This document shows positions 10,837 through 23,900 of a stretch of DNA of 64,000 nt, in pieces (the first letter of the stretch is position 1; each line of letters starts with the position of its first letter). This DNA is from Porites lobata (Eukaryota > Cnidaria > Anthozoa > Scleractinia > Poritidae). The notes beneath the pieces are model-generated. The model had not been told where the DNA came from and ran no database searches. It saw only the letters and a list, made by a program, of their open reading frames with translations. Both the position numbers and the translations under genes were made by a program. The stretch is taken from contig CALNXK010000008.1 in NCBI GenBank assembly GCA_942486035.1, positions 3,855,001 through 3,919,000 on the forward strand. Direction: 5' to 3'.

Positions 10837-13800
10837 ATGGAACAGTATTTTTGCATTTGTTGCTATGGGAGATTATTTAAGAAAGGGGAGGTAAGGAATT
10901 ATACTCATGTTAAAGAAAACATTGTGTTTTAAGTGGCGAAAATTCTAAATTTTTAATGAGACAACCGAGCGCCCAGCTACGGTCTGCCTTTCGGGTCTGC
11001 CATGAAGCCAGTGACTGCGATTTCTTTCACAAAAGTCTTACTCTTTCATTCTTGTCGTACACTGTTGCTTGATCTGATCACGAACTGAGAATCACTTAAA
11101 TTTCGCTTTGTTCTTTCCTTCACGTCTTTCATCATTTACTTAATTTTATTTGGTTAAGCTTTATGCTATTAAAATGACATTTTGACTTTCTTTCTTTTGA
11201 AACGGCATAAAAGCTTACTATATTTTAACAATAAATGTTAAGTGTTAAGCTAGATTTATAACCACATCATCAAACTAGATTTAGATTGGATCGTTAAATT
11301 TCATTTTCCTAGTTTTCTTGAGAGATATGGGCTTTAAAATTCCTTTTGTTATAAGCAATTTACGCGACCTGGTTTCGTAAAGTTACGCTCAAAGATCTGT
11401 AGCAAATATTGGTCAATAATCCTGTGTAGTCGAATGTCTTACTTGTTCAGTATGTACCAAAGTGTAATAACGTGCGAACTCACTTGAAGTTGACCACTGC
11501 ACATGGCTGTCAAAACACCATGTGGTCACTGTCACTTGTAACTACGAGACAAGGCGGCCATGTTGCGGGTCAATCCTCGAAAAATTTACATGAAAATAGA
11601 GTTTATTTCCCAGAGGAGGGAAATGCTTTTACTCTTGGCCACCAACATGGCTGCCGTGACATCATGTGCAAGACTGCTCTCATGTGGACGATCATATCCC
11701 TCCTTTGGGTTTAAACTATTAATTTAATCAAGTTTAACCTCATATCACAAGGATATAATTGAATCACGACTTTTACTTCAATTTGTGATTGATTAGCATA
11801 ATAGATCAAATTGTGACAATTTGGCACAGTCAATTCCAAGTGTGCCCTTCCCCCCCCCCCGACATATGTCAGGAATTTGTCTTTTTTTTCAAGTTAACCC
11901 TTCACCCCCTCCCTCCCCCCCCTCCCCGCACAGACATTTCTAAATAGGCATACATTTTAGTGAAATATTGAAAAAGGAATGATGTTAAATGCTTCTGGAA
12001 GAATTGACAAATGCCCCACCCCTGGGCAGAGGTTTTCTGACAAATTCCCCACTGTAGGGACCGACAAGGTGGCAAGTGGCTGACAAAATGCCCAGGGGAG
12101 AATGGGCATGCTTGGAATTGAATGAACCATTAGGGAGGCTATTAGAGATGGAGGCTTATAAAAAGTGGGTCTTCAAAATGGGTGGGTGGGTGGGTTGTAT
12201 AACATGCATTTCAGTTTATTTTATTTTGTCAGAATGAATAATAAAACAATAAAATTTGCATGTCTTGGAGGCTGTTCAATACTGAGGCCAAAGGATGATG
12301 ACCTCCTGGATCTGTATAATTCTTCTCATCATACTCAGCCTCATACAATAATTACTTGATATGATTGTAGTAACTTGAGTTATTGGTTTATTAGGAAAAA
12401 CAGATGCTGGTCTCATCAGGAGCATTTGCTGCCCAGATGGTGGAATCCCTTGAGGCCAGTTTGACTGATTCCAGTGGTTCAAATAAGAAGAGACATAAAC
12501 GTATACCATCAGCAGATATTAAAATCATTTGGGCAAATAATCGACGTATGTATAACATGCATTGCAGTTAATTTTTCTATTTTACCTAATTTTTGTTTTT
12601 CCTTTGTTTCAAATTTATTAGCGTACAATGCTAAATCCAAAAACAAGGGTAAAACAACTGATAACCGCATGAAATACAAAATAACATGGATAAGGATAAA
12701 ATGGCACTTCTACTTATGATCTAGTTGTTTATATATTTATTTAGTCACTCACAAAACCTTATACAACATGAGCAAAAGTTGTTAATTAAATTATAAAATT
12801 AATGTGCCAAGGAAGCCTAACAAAGCTTGAATCTTATAGTAATAGGTTTCCTTCAACTACCTAATGAACTAAATTCATGGCTGAGTGCAGAGTGAGCAAG
12901 ATCAGAAAATTAAGCGAGAGATCAGCTATCAGTGAGATAATTCTTTAATTTTTTTTTTTTATCATGAGCTTGGGAAAAAAAAATTTAAGCTCTTTAAAGC
13001 TTGCATTTGAACGATTATTGTTCACTGCAATGCAGTTCTTTGTATGGTTTGGCAAGGAGTTCCAAAGGGTTGAAGCCGCAACTGCAAATGATCGCCCACC
13101 ATTAGTTTTCAAGTTAAATGCTTGTTTTGCAAGAAGATTCTGACTACAGAAACATAGATCCCAATGGTTGATTTTTTTTAGAAGATCCATGATGAGCATG
13201 GTTCAATGTAAACCTTGAGGTGCTTGAAAGATATGAAAAAAACTGGATATGTTGTTCAAATGGCATCGAGTGAACATTCTATGAAGAGTGGTGTAACATG
13301 TTCGGTTTTGAAAATGAAGAAATGATCGCCGCAGTGAACGCAATTTATGCAATTGCATGAAGAAGCCTGAAAAAAATTCAGGAATTCAATGGGGTTTGAA
13401 CGCGTGACCTCGCGATACCGGTGCGATGCTCTACCAACTGAGCTATGAAGTCACTACCAATGGAAAAGCACCCTATTCCAATGGTTCTGTTGGTGAATAT
13501 GCATCTCATTAAGGAGACTTAGATTATTTTCTCATGTGGTCTAGCTGGGTACAGGGCAATTCCAATGGTCCATTGGTACCAATGGTACGATTGGTACCAA
13601 TGGAAAAACACCCTATTCCAATGGTTCTATTAGTGAATATGCATCTTATTAAGGAGACTTAGATTATTTTCTCATGTGGTCTAGCTGGGTACAGGGCAAT
13701 TCCAATGGTCCATTGGTACCAATGGTATGATTGGTACCAATGGAAAAGCACCCTATTCCAATGGTTCTGTTGGTGAATATGCATCTCATTAAGGAGACTT

Positions 13801-16800
13801 AGATTATTTTCTCATGTGGTCTAGCTGGGTACAGGGCAATTCCAATGGTCCATTGGTACCAATGGTACGATTGGTACCAATAGAAAAGCACCCTATTCCA
13901 GTGGTTCTATTGGTGAATATGCATCCATTAAAAAATAAAAATCTCCGTCGATTCATATGTTTATGAGTGATAAGGAGACATTCAAACTTCTGCTGTTTTT
14001 CCACGGCAACAGGTGCAATCCTGAAATCATCAGTAGATGGATTCTTCTAGCTCAGTCCTGGGCCTCATCGGAAGCTACAGCCGAGAAAAGAGCACGGCAA
14101 ATACAATTTGTCAACGACAACGTTGACGTTAAATACATCAATGGTTTTACTACGACCTTGATTATAGCAAACTGGTGTACCTCAATGGGTTACCACGACA
14201 AACCCCATGTCAACAGTCAAAAGTGACTTCAGTCACTTGAATATAAAACGGCTCTCTTAGGAGCCACCAAATACAATACAAAGTCATAACCAACAGCACG
14301 ATATAACCACCCTTTGCGGAAAGACTTCATTGAAAACTTGTTTTGGTTTAAACGCTTCCATGTAGATAATGAAATTGCGCTAAGAAATTTCAGAAGTTAA
14401 TTTCACAGTGAGTTGAGTACAGTTGTTAAAACCTGTTGCCTCAAAGTAGACTACGAGTAGTCCGCTCGCGTTTCGCTCGCTCCACTATCCCTGAGGAAAA
14501 ATGGGGGACTACTCGTAGTCTACCTCAAAGCCACTTTGCTAGTTTCGCGCCTTTCCGTGTTGTTTCGGGTTCTTTTAACGAGTAAGAATTACCAAAAAAT
14601 AGTGCTTGCGTACAGGAAAGAAGACATTCATATGTCATGTTGTTGTTTGCTCGTGAATCACTATAAACAGAACGAACACGACAGTGACGCGTTACCTTTC
14701 AATTTTAATGTTCGTACGATGTTTGTTATACTCGCAGCACCTTGAGATATTATTAGCGCTAGATATATAGGTCGCCCTCGCTTTGTAACTATTAGTGCGT
14801 TTCTACTTTGTGTGAAAGCGAACTTGTTTTGCGTGGTTAGCCTATAGAACGAGGAATATTCATAAGAATTATGGCGCATTTTTAATTGGTGTAACAGCGA
14901 ACTTGTTTTGCGTGGTTGGCTTATAGAACGAGGAATATTCATAATAATTATTAGCGCGTTTTTACTTAGTGTAAAAGGCAACTTGTTTTGTGTGGTTGGC
15001 TTATAGAACGAGGAATATTCATAATAATTATCAGTGCGTTTTTACTTGGTGTAAAAGCGAACTTGTTTTGCATGGTTGCATGGCTTATAGAACGAGGAAT
15101 ATTCATAAGAATTATAGCGCACTTTTACTTGGTGTAAAAGCGAACTTGTCTTAACTTGTGTTATGTGGCTGGCTTATAGAACGAGGAATATTCATAAGAA
15201 TTATAGCGCGCTTTTACTTGGTGTAAAAACGAACTTGTTTTGCGTGGTTGGCTTATAGAACGAGGAATATTCATAATAATTATTAGCGCGTTTGTACTTG
15301 GTGTAAAAGCGAACTTGTTTTGCATGGTTGGCTTATAGAACGAGGAATATTCATAAGAATCATAGCGCGCTTTTACTTGGTGTAAAAGCGAACTTGTTTT
15401 ACGTGATTGGGATATAGAACGAGGAATATTCATGAGAATTATAGCGCGCTTTTACTTGATGTAAAAGCGAACTTGTTTTGCGTGGTTTTCTTATAGAACG
15501 AGGAACGCTCATAATAATTATTAGCGCGTTTTCACTTGGTGTAAAGTGAACTTGTTTTGCACCAATAGAACCATTGGAATGGCATCATTTTCCATTGGTA
15601 CCAATCGCACCATTGGTACCAATGGACCATTGGAATTGCCCTGTACCCAGCCAGGTCACATGGGAAAATAATCTAAGTCCCCTTAATGAGATGCATATTC
15701 ACCAATAGAACCATTGGAATAGGGTGCTTTTCCATTGATACCAATCGTATCATTGGTACCAATGGACCATTGGAATTGCCCTGTACCCAACCAGGTCACA
15801 TGGGAAAATAATCTAAGTCCACTTAATTAGATGCATATGCACCAACAGAAGCATTGGAATAGGGTGCTTTTCTATTGGTACCAATCGTACCATTAACACC
15901 AATGGACCATTGGAATTGCCCTGTACCCAACCAGGTCACATGGGAAAATAATCTAAGTCCCCTTAATTAGATGCATATGCACCAACAGAACCATTGGAAT
16001 AGGGTGCTTTTCTATTGGTACCAATCGTACCATTAACACCAATGGACCATTGGAATTGCCCTGTACCCAACCAGGTCACATGGGAAAATAATCTAAGTCC
16101 CCTTAATTAGATGCATATGCACCAACAGAACCATTGGAATAGGGTGCTTTTCTATTGGTACCAATCGTACCATTGGTACCAATGGACCATCAGTTTGACG
16201 AATCGTATCCGTTTGTGTATATTGGACATGTGTGTATTTCCTCATCACGTAGTTCAGTTATGTGGAATTCATGTACCAGTTCCCATCAATTCAAAATTGC
16301 ATATGTTTCTTTCCTTTTAGAAACAAATGCAGTCTTTAGCAAACTTGGTGCAGAGGATATTGTCAGCCGCTATGATAAACTGTTGCATGAGTGGAAGTTG
16401 ATGAAGGATGCTGAACTGGACTTCAAGAGGGTTATGGGTTTGGATCATGATCGGCCTCTTGTCAGGTGTTTGGATTCCATTCCTCCTGGTAAAAAACAAT
16501 TATTCATTCTTTTCTGTACTATATAGCTAATCAGGATATATGGTAACATGTAAAAAATATTGGTAAATAATGCAAAATTTGCTGGAGGTCACCTCATGCA
16601 ACAAAAAGGTTTGTTATGGAGCAAATAATACACTTAATTTCTTCAGAGTATATTTCACTCACAAACTGAATTCTTCCTGTGTTTAGGTGCACTTCAAAAT
16701 ATAGTTGACAGGCTCTGCATAGTGATTCAAAAGTACAATTAAATGATGAAATAACAGGCCATTTCCGAGTCCCCCCGGGCCTCTGTATCAAAATGAGGTT

Positions 16801-18514
16801 AAGTGCTCAGCCTTTGAAATGGAAATGACTATTCATTCTTATTCAAGTAAAACTCGTTTTCACATGAAAGGTTGTGCACTTGGCATCATGTTGAAAGTGA
16901 GAGGTTTTGGGTCTCGGAAGTGGCCTTTTGCATACATGTTTGTTAAAATGTTGTCCAAATTATGCATTTTAACTTATGATGAGATTTCTGGTGATTAATC
17001 AATTAGATGTGATTTGAAGTCAATTTAGATCAATTTAGGTTTCTGTGAAACTGCCCACCTACCCCTCCCCTAAGCGGACAGTAACACTTACTTCTCACTT
17101 ACGGCAAAATGTTTGCCCGCCTAGCCTTAAATACCTGGGGAGAACACTGCCCAAAAGAGGGCAGAATGTATGCTGCTTGATTGCCCATCTATGTGCCAGA
17201 AGGTCTTAATGTGAAGCAGGGTGCTTTAAGTGATTTTGGGACAATTTTTTTTTTTTTTTTTAACAATTTAAGTATTGGAACACCTACAGTTAGTACTCTG
17301 GTCTGATGTGTTCCTTTTAGGGGTGGAGTGGTCTGGACCCCCTTGATCTGCCACTGTTTGTCTTAAATTGCCTTGCTTGCTTGCCAGCAGGATAAGCTCA
17401 GTTAGTGGAGCACTTGACTGCAGAGTAGGCATTTGTAGGTTCAATTCCCTTGGCCAAACTGATACTCAGTGTCTTAAAAAATTGAGAAATGAAGGTACTG
17501 GCTTTGCCCTGCAAACAGCCAGACCTTTGTGTGGCTTGGATAAACATTTGAATTGGCGGTCCTGTCTCTAGTAGTATGATTTGATCTTGAATGCCATTTA
17601 TATTAGAACCAGTTTTTCTTTGGCCTCTTTGAAGCCTAGTAAAGCTTTTTTAGTATGGCTAAAGAACCTTTCAATAACGATTTCAGTTTCTTTTCTTTTC
17701 TCCAAAATCCCTGGATCTGAAAAGCTACATGTGTGTAGTTGTCTGTGAATTTGATAATTTTCTGGTTGCCTGCTATGTTTTGATGACAGGCTCTAAAGCC
17801 AATCAAAATCTTTCATTTACATGATGTAGTGATCTACGAGTAATAGCCAATCAAATCATTTTCCACACATTCCAGGAAAAATCACATGGCCTTCATACAC
17901 GATTAGCAACGGTAAATCACAGATGCCGCATCTCTGATTTCTCCTGAAAGGAGGGGATGGGGGGTCTGTACACAGGCTATCTAGTAGGAGCTGAATACAT
18001 CGACACTCAAATTAAGGGGTTTTTTTTAGACATGAGGATTGGCTTCAGCTATGGAAATGTGGAAGGTGAATATGAATTTCACCTTGATGTCCATCCCCTG
18101 GTGTCAGTTGACAGTCTTAAAGAACCAGTAGCAGATACACTCAAGACAGCCATCTTCCTCTTTCGTGAAATATCAGATAGAATGCATTTTGTGAAGGTGG
18201 AGGGAGCCTTGATTCAGAAAGATCTGGAGAAGTTGATTGGTCATTTTAAAGATGACAAGGAGACTAGTGTGAACATAATGGGTGTGCGGCACAGCGTAGA
18301 GCTATTGAATGTCCAACAAGTAGAGCAGGCTCTTCTCATTGTAAAGGACATCATTACTTTTACGACAATGCGCATCAATGCTTTAATGGATTACATTGTA
18401 CAGCAGGGGGACAAAGTAGATATGCAGGTGTCTAAGAATGATCCAGACAATCCTAAAGTCATTATATTTTCAAAGAAATTAGGAAATTCTAAAAGGCGAA
18501 AGTCTCAAAGTTAA
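10837..18514 (+). CDS. Orphan four-exon gene, ~285-residue protein of unknown function
   Basis: I do not recognise this protein. Exons 10837-10890, 12395-12545, 16321-16488 and 18030-18514 join with consistent phases (0, 1, 1) to give 858 nt. The first exon (MEQYFCICCYGRLFKKGE) is inferred only from its ATG, its GAG|GTAAGG donor and matching phase; if wrong, translation could start at 12404, giving 264 residues. Exon 2 has a basic NKKRHKR stretch. Exon 3 is helical and charged (KLGAEDIVSRYDKLLHEW). The long last exon has strand-rich segments (FSYGNVEGEYEFHLDV) and helices, ending in a basic KKLGNSKRRKSQS tail that could be a nuclear signal. No signal peptide or membrane span. The regular codons and splice phases argue for a real gene. 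Intron 3 hosts the foldback-like element. Confidence 0.72.
12282..12360 (+). repeat. Fragment of the 7803-7982 MITE family
   Basis: Contains CTCCTGGATCTGTATAATTC and CATCATACTCAGCCTCATAC followed by CAATAATTACTT, parallel to the right arm of the copy at 7803-7982. Only one arm remains. It lies just upstream of exon 2 of the orphan gene. Confidence 0.55.
13383..13450 (-). repeat. tRNA-derived SINE-like unit
   Basis: Read on the minus strand it has a Pol III A box (TAGCTCAGTTGGTAGAGC), a 5-bp anticodon-like stem with loop CCGGTAT, and a B box (GCGTTCAAACCCC). The acceptor arms do not pair and the base before the anticodon is C instead of T, so it is not a working tRNA. The plus-strand unit at 51249-51325 has nearly the same anticodon-like loop (CCGGTGT), which suggests one SINE family. 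It abuts the 140-bp repeat array. Confidence 0.65.
13957..14226 (+). CDS. Short reading frame inside the foldback-like element, 89 residues
   Basis: ATG to TGA frame in the unique core between the inverted arms. The product has a charged helical middle (SEATAEKRARQIQFVND) and no recognised domain. Composition is less biased than the neighbouring repeats, so it may be a leftover exon of a transposon or captured gene. It could equally be chance: no splice partners, no upstream promoter and no homology judged by eye. Confidence 0.25.
   Translation: MFMSDKETFKLLLFFHGNRCNPEIISRWILLAQSWASSEATAEKRARQIQFVNDNVDVKYINGFTTTLIIANWCTSMGYHDKPHVNSQK
14446..14525. repeat. Short perfect-arm hairpin (MITE-like)
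   Basis: GTAGACTACGAGTAGTCC and its reverse complement GGACTACTCGTAGTCTAC flank ~45 bp that includes GCTCGCGTTTCGCTCGCTCC. The arms are perfect over 18 bp, so this is a young insertion. It sits in the core of the foldback-like element. Confidence 0.75.
14745..15560. repeat. Tandem array of ~80-bp units
   Basis: About ten head-to-tail copies with period 78-83 bp. Each contains AACTTGTTTTGCGTGGTTGG, then TATAGAACGAGGAATATTCA, then TTACTTGGTGTAAAAGCG. Spacing of the AACTTG landmark is 79, 80, 80, 83, ~89 (with a small internal duplication), 80, 79, 79 and 78 bp. The unit is not a multiple of three and is not coding. Confidence 0.92.
17385..17455 (+). repeat. tRNA-derived SINE-like unit
   Basis: Has an A-box-like AAGCTCAGTTAGTGGAGC, an anticodon-like stem with loop CTGCAGA (GCA in the anticodon position), and a B-box-like TAGGTTCAATTCCC. 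Acceptor stems do not pair. Lies in the last intron of the orphan gene. Confidence 0.55.
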
Positions 18515-20992
18515 ATTTGCACCTGACATGAAGTTGAATTTGTGAATATTTTACAGGTCAAATTTGATTTCAGGTTAAAATTTTGTAATCTAGGTTGATT
18601 CTCCATTTTCTTTGTCTTCTGGGGTTAGGAGAAAAAGGGAATCAAGAATCAACTTAGGTTAAGTCAAGTAAATCTGAGATCAAATTTCATCTGTAACATA
18701 TGTGATAATTTTTTCATTAATTTTACCCATTTCTGTTTTGTTGTAAAGAAAAAAGATAGAACATGATTTATAGATGATAGTGATGCTAGATTTATAAAAA
18801 GTTAATGTAGTGCAATGGAGGGCCTTGACAAGAAGGTCCTTTGTCCCTGGTCTGAATTTCAAAATTTTTTGTGTGCTTATTTTGTATAGTTGCCAGATGT
18901 TGAAGGAAAATGTTTCTCTCAAAATGTTGTTCGCAATTCTCTGTTGTGTGTTTGTAAACACTATTTTTCAGCCATGAATCATAGAGAAGTTTACTCTGGA
19001 AGGGCTGATTGATATTATTTTTTATTTCATTTATTTTTCTCCTTTTGCTACGAAGGGAGGTTGAATGATTGATGATAAAGGTTGAAGTGCTATGAGGCAA
19101 AAACAGGGAAGTTGTTTTTTGCAACTCTCTCCTTTAGCTGAATGTTTTATAAATTATGAAAATATGTGTGCAACAACATTTACCCCATTTTAGTAACAAA
19201 ATGGCCGGCCCATTTTAATTGCTCTGGTTCTGGGGTGTTGAAAGCAACATATTGTTATTATTGTTATAATATCACAGTATTAAATAGGACTGATATAATG
19301 ATCATTGTTGCCTCAAGGACTAATTAGACCTTATGCTCTAATCACAAAAAATTAGAATTAATTTTTTCATATATTCCATACAGCTGGAAAAAGACATAGT
19401 TAATAAGTTTTTTTGCTAAATAAAAAAAAGCTAATATATTGACATTACCTAGCTAAATGAAATTGTGCTAGGAAAATGAAGTAATAGGTTTATCAGATGA
19501 GATTATTTTGCTTCTTAGGAGGGTAGTAAAAGTGTTTTTTAATTGTACTATAGGCGTCTAGTATTGTAGCCTCCCACGCAGACATTCCTAGGGGTTTGTC
19601 ACACATTCATGCTCCACCAACAGTTAGTGGGGCAGGAATGTGTGACGAACCCTTAAGAATGTCTGGTCAGGAGGCTAGTAGTATTGTTAAGTAGCCTGCA
19701 TGGTAGGTGTTGAAATACTAGCCCATCACAAACATTTAGATAATCGAGATTGGTGCAAGATGGAGAGTGCTTTGAAAAAAAGCAGAAGAAAGGAATCTTT
19801 GCTGTCATTTCCTGCCCGCTTTTCATTGCACCGTCCCCACCATCTGAATGCAGGAACAGGCTAGCATTTTAAGAGGTACTGTAGAGGAGGAAAGGAAAAA
19901 GAGAATTAAGGGGGACTGGAAAGAGTGGAGGCTCTCTCTCCCTTTTCCCTTTCATTTTTTCTTCCCCTTCCCCTCCCCCTACCTTTCTTTGCACCTGCCA
20001 TGGAAGCTGATTATTCTAAAGCAGAGGTAAGGTATTGATTAAGCTTTGTATTTTAGAAGGTTTGAATAAAAACCAGCTATTTCATAACAAAGTAATGTCT
20101 GAAGATTTTTTGTTTTTCAACATGATAGTCTAGGCTTATCCTTAAAGACACACACCGTCCATTGGTGGTGCCGTAGAAGTTTAGAAGGAGGGCCAAAATA
20201 CCTGATCTTCTGTAGCCTGTTTCAGACCACCCTTTGCAGCATGATATGCATTGTGTCTTGTTTTCCTTAAACAATCTCTTTGAACAAAAGATGAAACAGA
20301 GAATCAACTGTGGAGTGAATATTAAAGTGCTACAAATTACCCATGCATAATCCCCACTGAACATTATCAAGCAAGATTTTTTGATCAGAGGGAGTGAGTC
20401 GCAGTGATTTGGGTATCCCCATGTTTTGGGTATCCAACCCCGTTCCAAAATCGCAAGTGATTATACGGTGGGCCATATCCGGATACTCCAGACATGACAG
20501 AGCCAACTGCTCCAACGACCAATTTACTTTGCATTGTCAGAAATTAAAGGAAGACGAAGACAATTTGAAGATCTTGTTATTCTTTACAAACCGAAGGTCA
20601 AGATAGCCGTTTTGAACTGTTTATGGGACATTTAAAAGTGGAGGTGGCGGGGGAGTTTTGTTTTTAGGTCTTTTGTTCCTCGTTCTACCCTTCATCCACC
20701 AACACTGGGGAGAGTCGGGAGAGGACATTTTTGTAGCACACAGACCGGGAAAAATGAAAAAAGAACATGCAATATATTAAAATGACGGGGTATAGCCAAA
20801 TTTCTTAGTGATCAAATCGGTTAGTGATCTTGTTATCCTGGAAGGGTAACCGGGGTTCCCCCAAAACCGTAAATATAAATATGAGAAGGGTGGGGATAGT
20901 GGGGGTACAAAATCACTTTGACCGGGATTGATCGAGAACTGGGAACGAAATGTTCGATTGCGACACTCTTGCGACACACGTGCGAAAACAAC
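18515..20992. other. Intergenic region, orphan gene 3' end to PNO1
   Basis: No gene recognised. The frames at 18680-19124 and 20077-20606 have no splice context or family resemblance. The hairpin at 19567-19676 is the only clear structure. A TATCC-based direct repeat (GGGTATCC) lies near 20409-20434. The final ~150 bp before 20993 should hold the PNO1 promoter. Confidence 0.5.
19567..19676. repeat. Hairpin MITE-like element
   Basis: AGCCTCCC...GACATTCCTAGG on the left pairs with AAGAATGTCTGG...AGGAGGCT on the right; the inner arms GTTTGTCACACATTC and GAATGTGTGACGAAC are also complementary. A ~110-bp element that folds almost end to end. Confidence 0.8.
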
Positions 20993-23900
20993 ATGGCGGA
21001 AAGCTCAAGTGAAAAGATGGCGAGCGAAACAGCAGACGAAGAGCCGTTTAAAACTGTTCCAGTAAAAAGAAAACGAAAGAGAGGGAAAGTTGAAGATATG
21101 GACACTTCTGAGGCATCAAGGCGACCTAGTTTCCCGCCGGCAAAAGCCGAGAAATTGATGGTATAGCATCAGCATGTAAAAAGTTTTTGTTGCTCGTGCA
21201 TGCTCGATCAACAGCAACAACTAATGCACTTGCTTGGATAGATTTTTGGGATTCATTTTGTTACTTTGCATTATAGGATGGTAAAAAAGAGGCTAGAAAA
21301 ATACCGGTTCCACCACACCGATATACACCTCTGAAAGAAAACTGGATGAAAATCTTTACACCCATCGTGGAACACTTGAAGCTACAAATTCGTTTTAATT
21401 TGAGTGCAAGAAAAGTCGAAATTCGGGTAAGGTATTCCATTACCAATACCATTTAATCTTTTAATTGATTTATAAATAGTAAGTAATCCCTATAATGAGT
21501 CAGTGGTCTGTACAAATCTTAAAACAATGAACAAACACTGCCCAAAACTGAAGTGGACTAGAAAAAAGCCTTGCCATCACCTTACTGGCAAACCCACACA
21601 TTACGCACTTATCGTTGGCTTTCCCCGGGGTTCAACTCCTGCAGATTTGTTTTTACCATCAAACAAAACTACGTCTGGATTGAATGGACATGGTAAAGAT
21701 CTATTAAAACAAACCAGGAAACAAAATAAACAAAAAAAAAAGGAAATCTAGTGAAGACTGCACCTGGAGTAGTTACTGAAGTCATCAAAAACTAAATGCT
21801 TGGTGTTAAGCTAAAGCCGGTCTCATGGGTGTTGCATGCCAAATGGCATCGTCATGTTCAGAGTATTCACTTCAAGATTATTGCTTACTATTGATTGTTA
21901 TCGATTTTGTTAATCAATAATAATCGATAAATTAGTTTTCTGTGACTTCAATTTCTATCGACTTTCGACATCAATCAGTATTAATCGGCGGGTTACATCG
22001 ATTATTATTGATGATATTGATTGATTTCCTATATTGATTTTAATCGATTAACTACATATGGTGTATATAATTTAAATATTTCATTGTAAGGCGCATTTGA
22101 AAACCTGGTTGAATTTGCACGGTACAAATGAATATATAATAATAATTATTATTACTATTATAATTATCATTACTAATTCTTTCTTAATGCGACTCGTTGA
22201 AATCATAAGAACACTGATTTTGTTCTTTACTATGCTCTATATTAATTTATGAGGTTGCTGCAGCGACAAAGAGTTATTTTCTGACACTTTCACAGTGGTT
22301 ATATTTCTTTCCTTATTATGAACCGTGCTTAAGCTATTAAAAAAATCAACACAAAGAGCATTTTTTTCCAGTTAGTGTTTTGTTCTTTTAGTATTTTATC
22401 AATTAAAAGAACTGCGCAGCTGACTGACTCAATAATGCTGTTCAGACAACATTGTGTTAATGTTGAACTTCTACTGAATAATGACTTAAGTCTTTTCCGA
22501 TGATAGTAATAATTACATCGGAACAATCATTAAAAAAAATCATTATTGATTTCTATCAGAAATCTATATAAGTAACAACTTTTTTTTATCAATTTCTGTC
22601 AATTGATATTGGAAATCAATATTCATCAATGCCATACTAGGGAGCAGCAATCTGCGAACCTTCACTCTAAGACTTGTTTATTGTCCTACACATAGGCCTT
22701 TATAAATAATTATTGTACTAGTAAAAGTAGAATATTATGCCAGTAGCAGTGCCCAATTTTTCTCAAAGTTATGCTTGTTTTTGAAAATTATGCTAATTTT
22801 GGCAAAATAATGCAGAAATTATGCTTATACTTTTTACTTTAAGTTGGTAAAAACACCTCGATAACTATGCAAGAGACAAGTGAATCTCATTTACTCTGTT
22901 TACATCTAGAATCTTTTTACATGACCACATAATTCATTATAAATTACCTTGCTATTACTGTCTTGCAAGGTATATGTAGTTATAGATGAATGTAAAAAGG
23001 TAAGCAACAAAATTGTCTAAACACTATATAACTCAAACAATTAAAAACCAGCATGTGATCACCATTGTTGGTAACTGGACTAGTTATACAGATGGGTTGA
23101 GTTCTAAAGAAAGAATCCTGGCTCACTTCCTGTGGGACCCAGGTCCCATGAATGTGACAATAAGCAGACAAAAATATCATTTGTTACTTAAAATGCCTGT
23201 AACAATGATCTCGGACCTAAAAAAATTGGTCGCCTGATCAATGACAATTTTCTGTTGCAAATGTAGATCCTTCTAACCTGTGAACAGGCCTTTGGTAGGG
23301 AGAGGGAAAAGCGAAAAGGCCTGTAGACAAACATTTGGGACTGCCGTTCCACGGCACCCGCTGTGCATCAGATCCTGATGCAAGCTCCTATTGGCGAGAA
23401 CGCTGACTGTTGACAGGTCCAATTGACATCGGCTTTTCGATCGGCACGTAGTGCGCGATTTGTTCTCAAAGTGGCAATAACAAAACACGCCAAAGACTAT
23501 TAAGCTTGTTCAAAACAAATTCCAAGGGAGGAACTATGCGCTCCAGTCAAGAGATTCACACTATCTTTACAAAAACACTAAGATGGAATTTACTGAGTCA
23601 CAATGCAATTCTCCATAGTTGATGTAGCTTCGGTTTAATCTGCACTTGAATCTTATAACTTTGGATCTGTAAATTACTATCCGTGATAATTTTTAAACAT
23701 TCCGCAAAGAAATCTAATGAGCTGGGCCCAGTGTGATACGACATTTCAGAACTGAAAACATTACATTCACGGACTAAATAAAATTTCTTAGTTATTCAGA
23801 TCCAGAAGGCACTTTGGAGAAAAGTAAGACCCTTTTTCAGCCGCAATAAAAAGGTTTACGTTTCAAAAAAGGTCAAAGAAAACGCTCTTGCATTCAGAGG

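Larger units (their letters stand above)
13456..16191. mobile_element. Foldback-like composite: inverted 140-bp arrays around an 80-bp satellite
   Basis: Left arm 13456-13928 holds about 3.4 head-to-tail units of exactly 140 bp (starts at 13456, 13596, 13736 and 13876). Right arm 15561-16191 holds about 4.5 units of the same 140-bp sequence in inverted orientation (starts at 15561, 15701, 15841, 15981 and 16121). Each unit carries nested palindromes built on CCAATGG and GGTACC, such as GGTACCAATGG. Between the arms are unique sequence (13929-14744) and a ~10-copy array of ~80-bp units. Long inverted arms made of tandem subrepeats are the defining shape of foldback transposons. It lies in intron 3 of the orphan gene and ends ~130 bp before exon 3. 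Confidence 0.75.

Noticed and set aside
12621..12719. Possible extra exon of the orphan gene (acceptor at 12620, basic AKSKNKGKTT frame)
   Set aside because: It has no GT donor before its stop, and the phase joins cleanly from 12545 to 16321 without it. It could be an alternative last exon but nothing supports that.
14661..15433. Minus-strand frames with repeated MNIPRSISQ-like peptides
   Set aside because: They are translations of the ~80-bp satellite; the unit is not a multiple of three and frames break between units.
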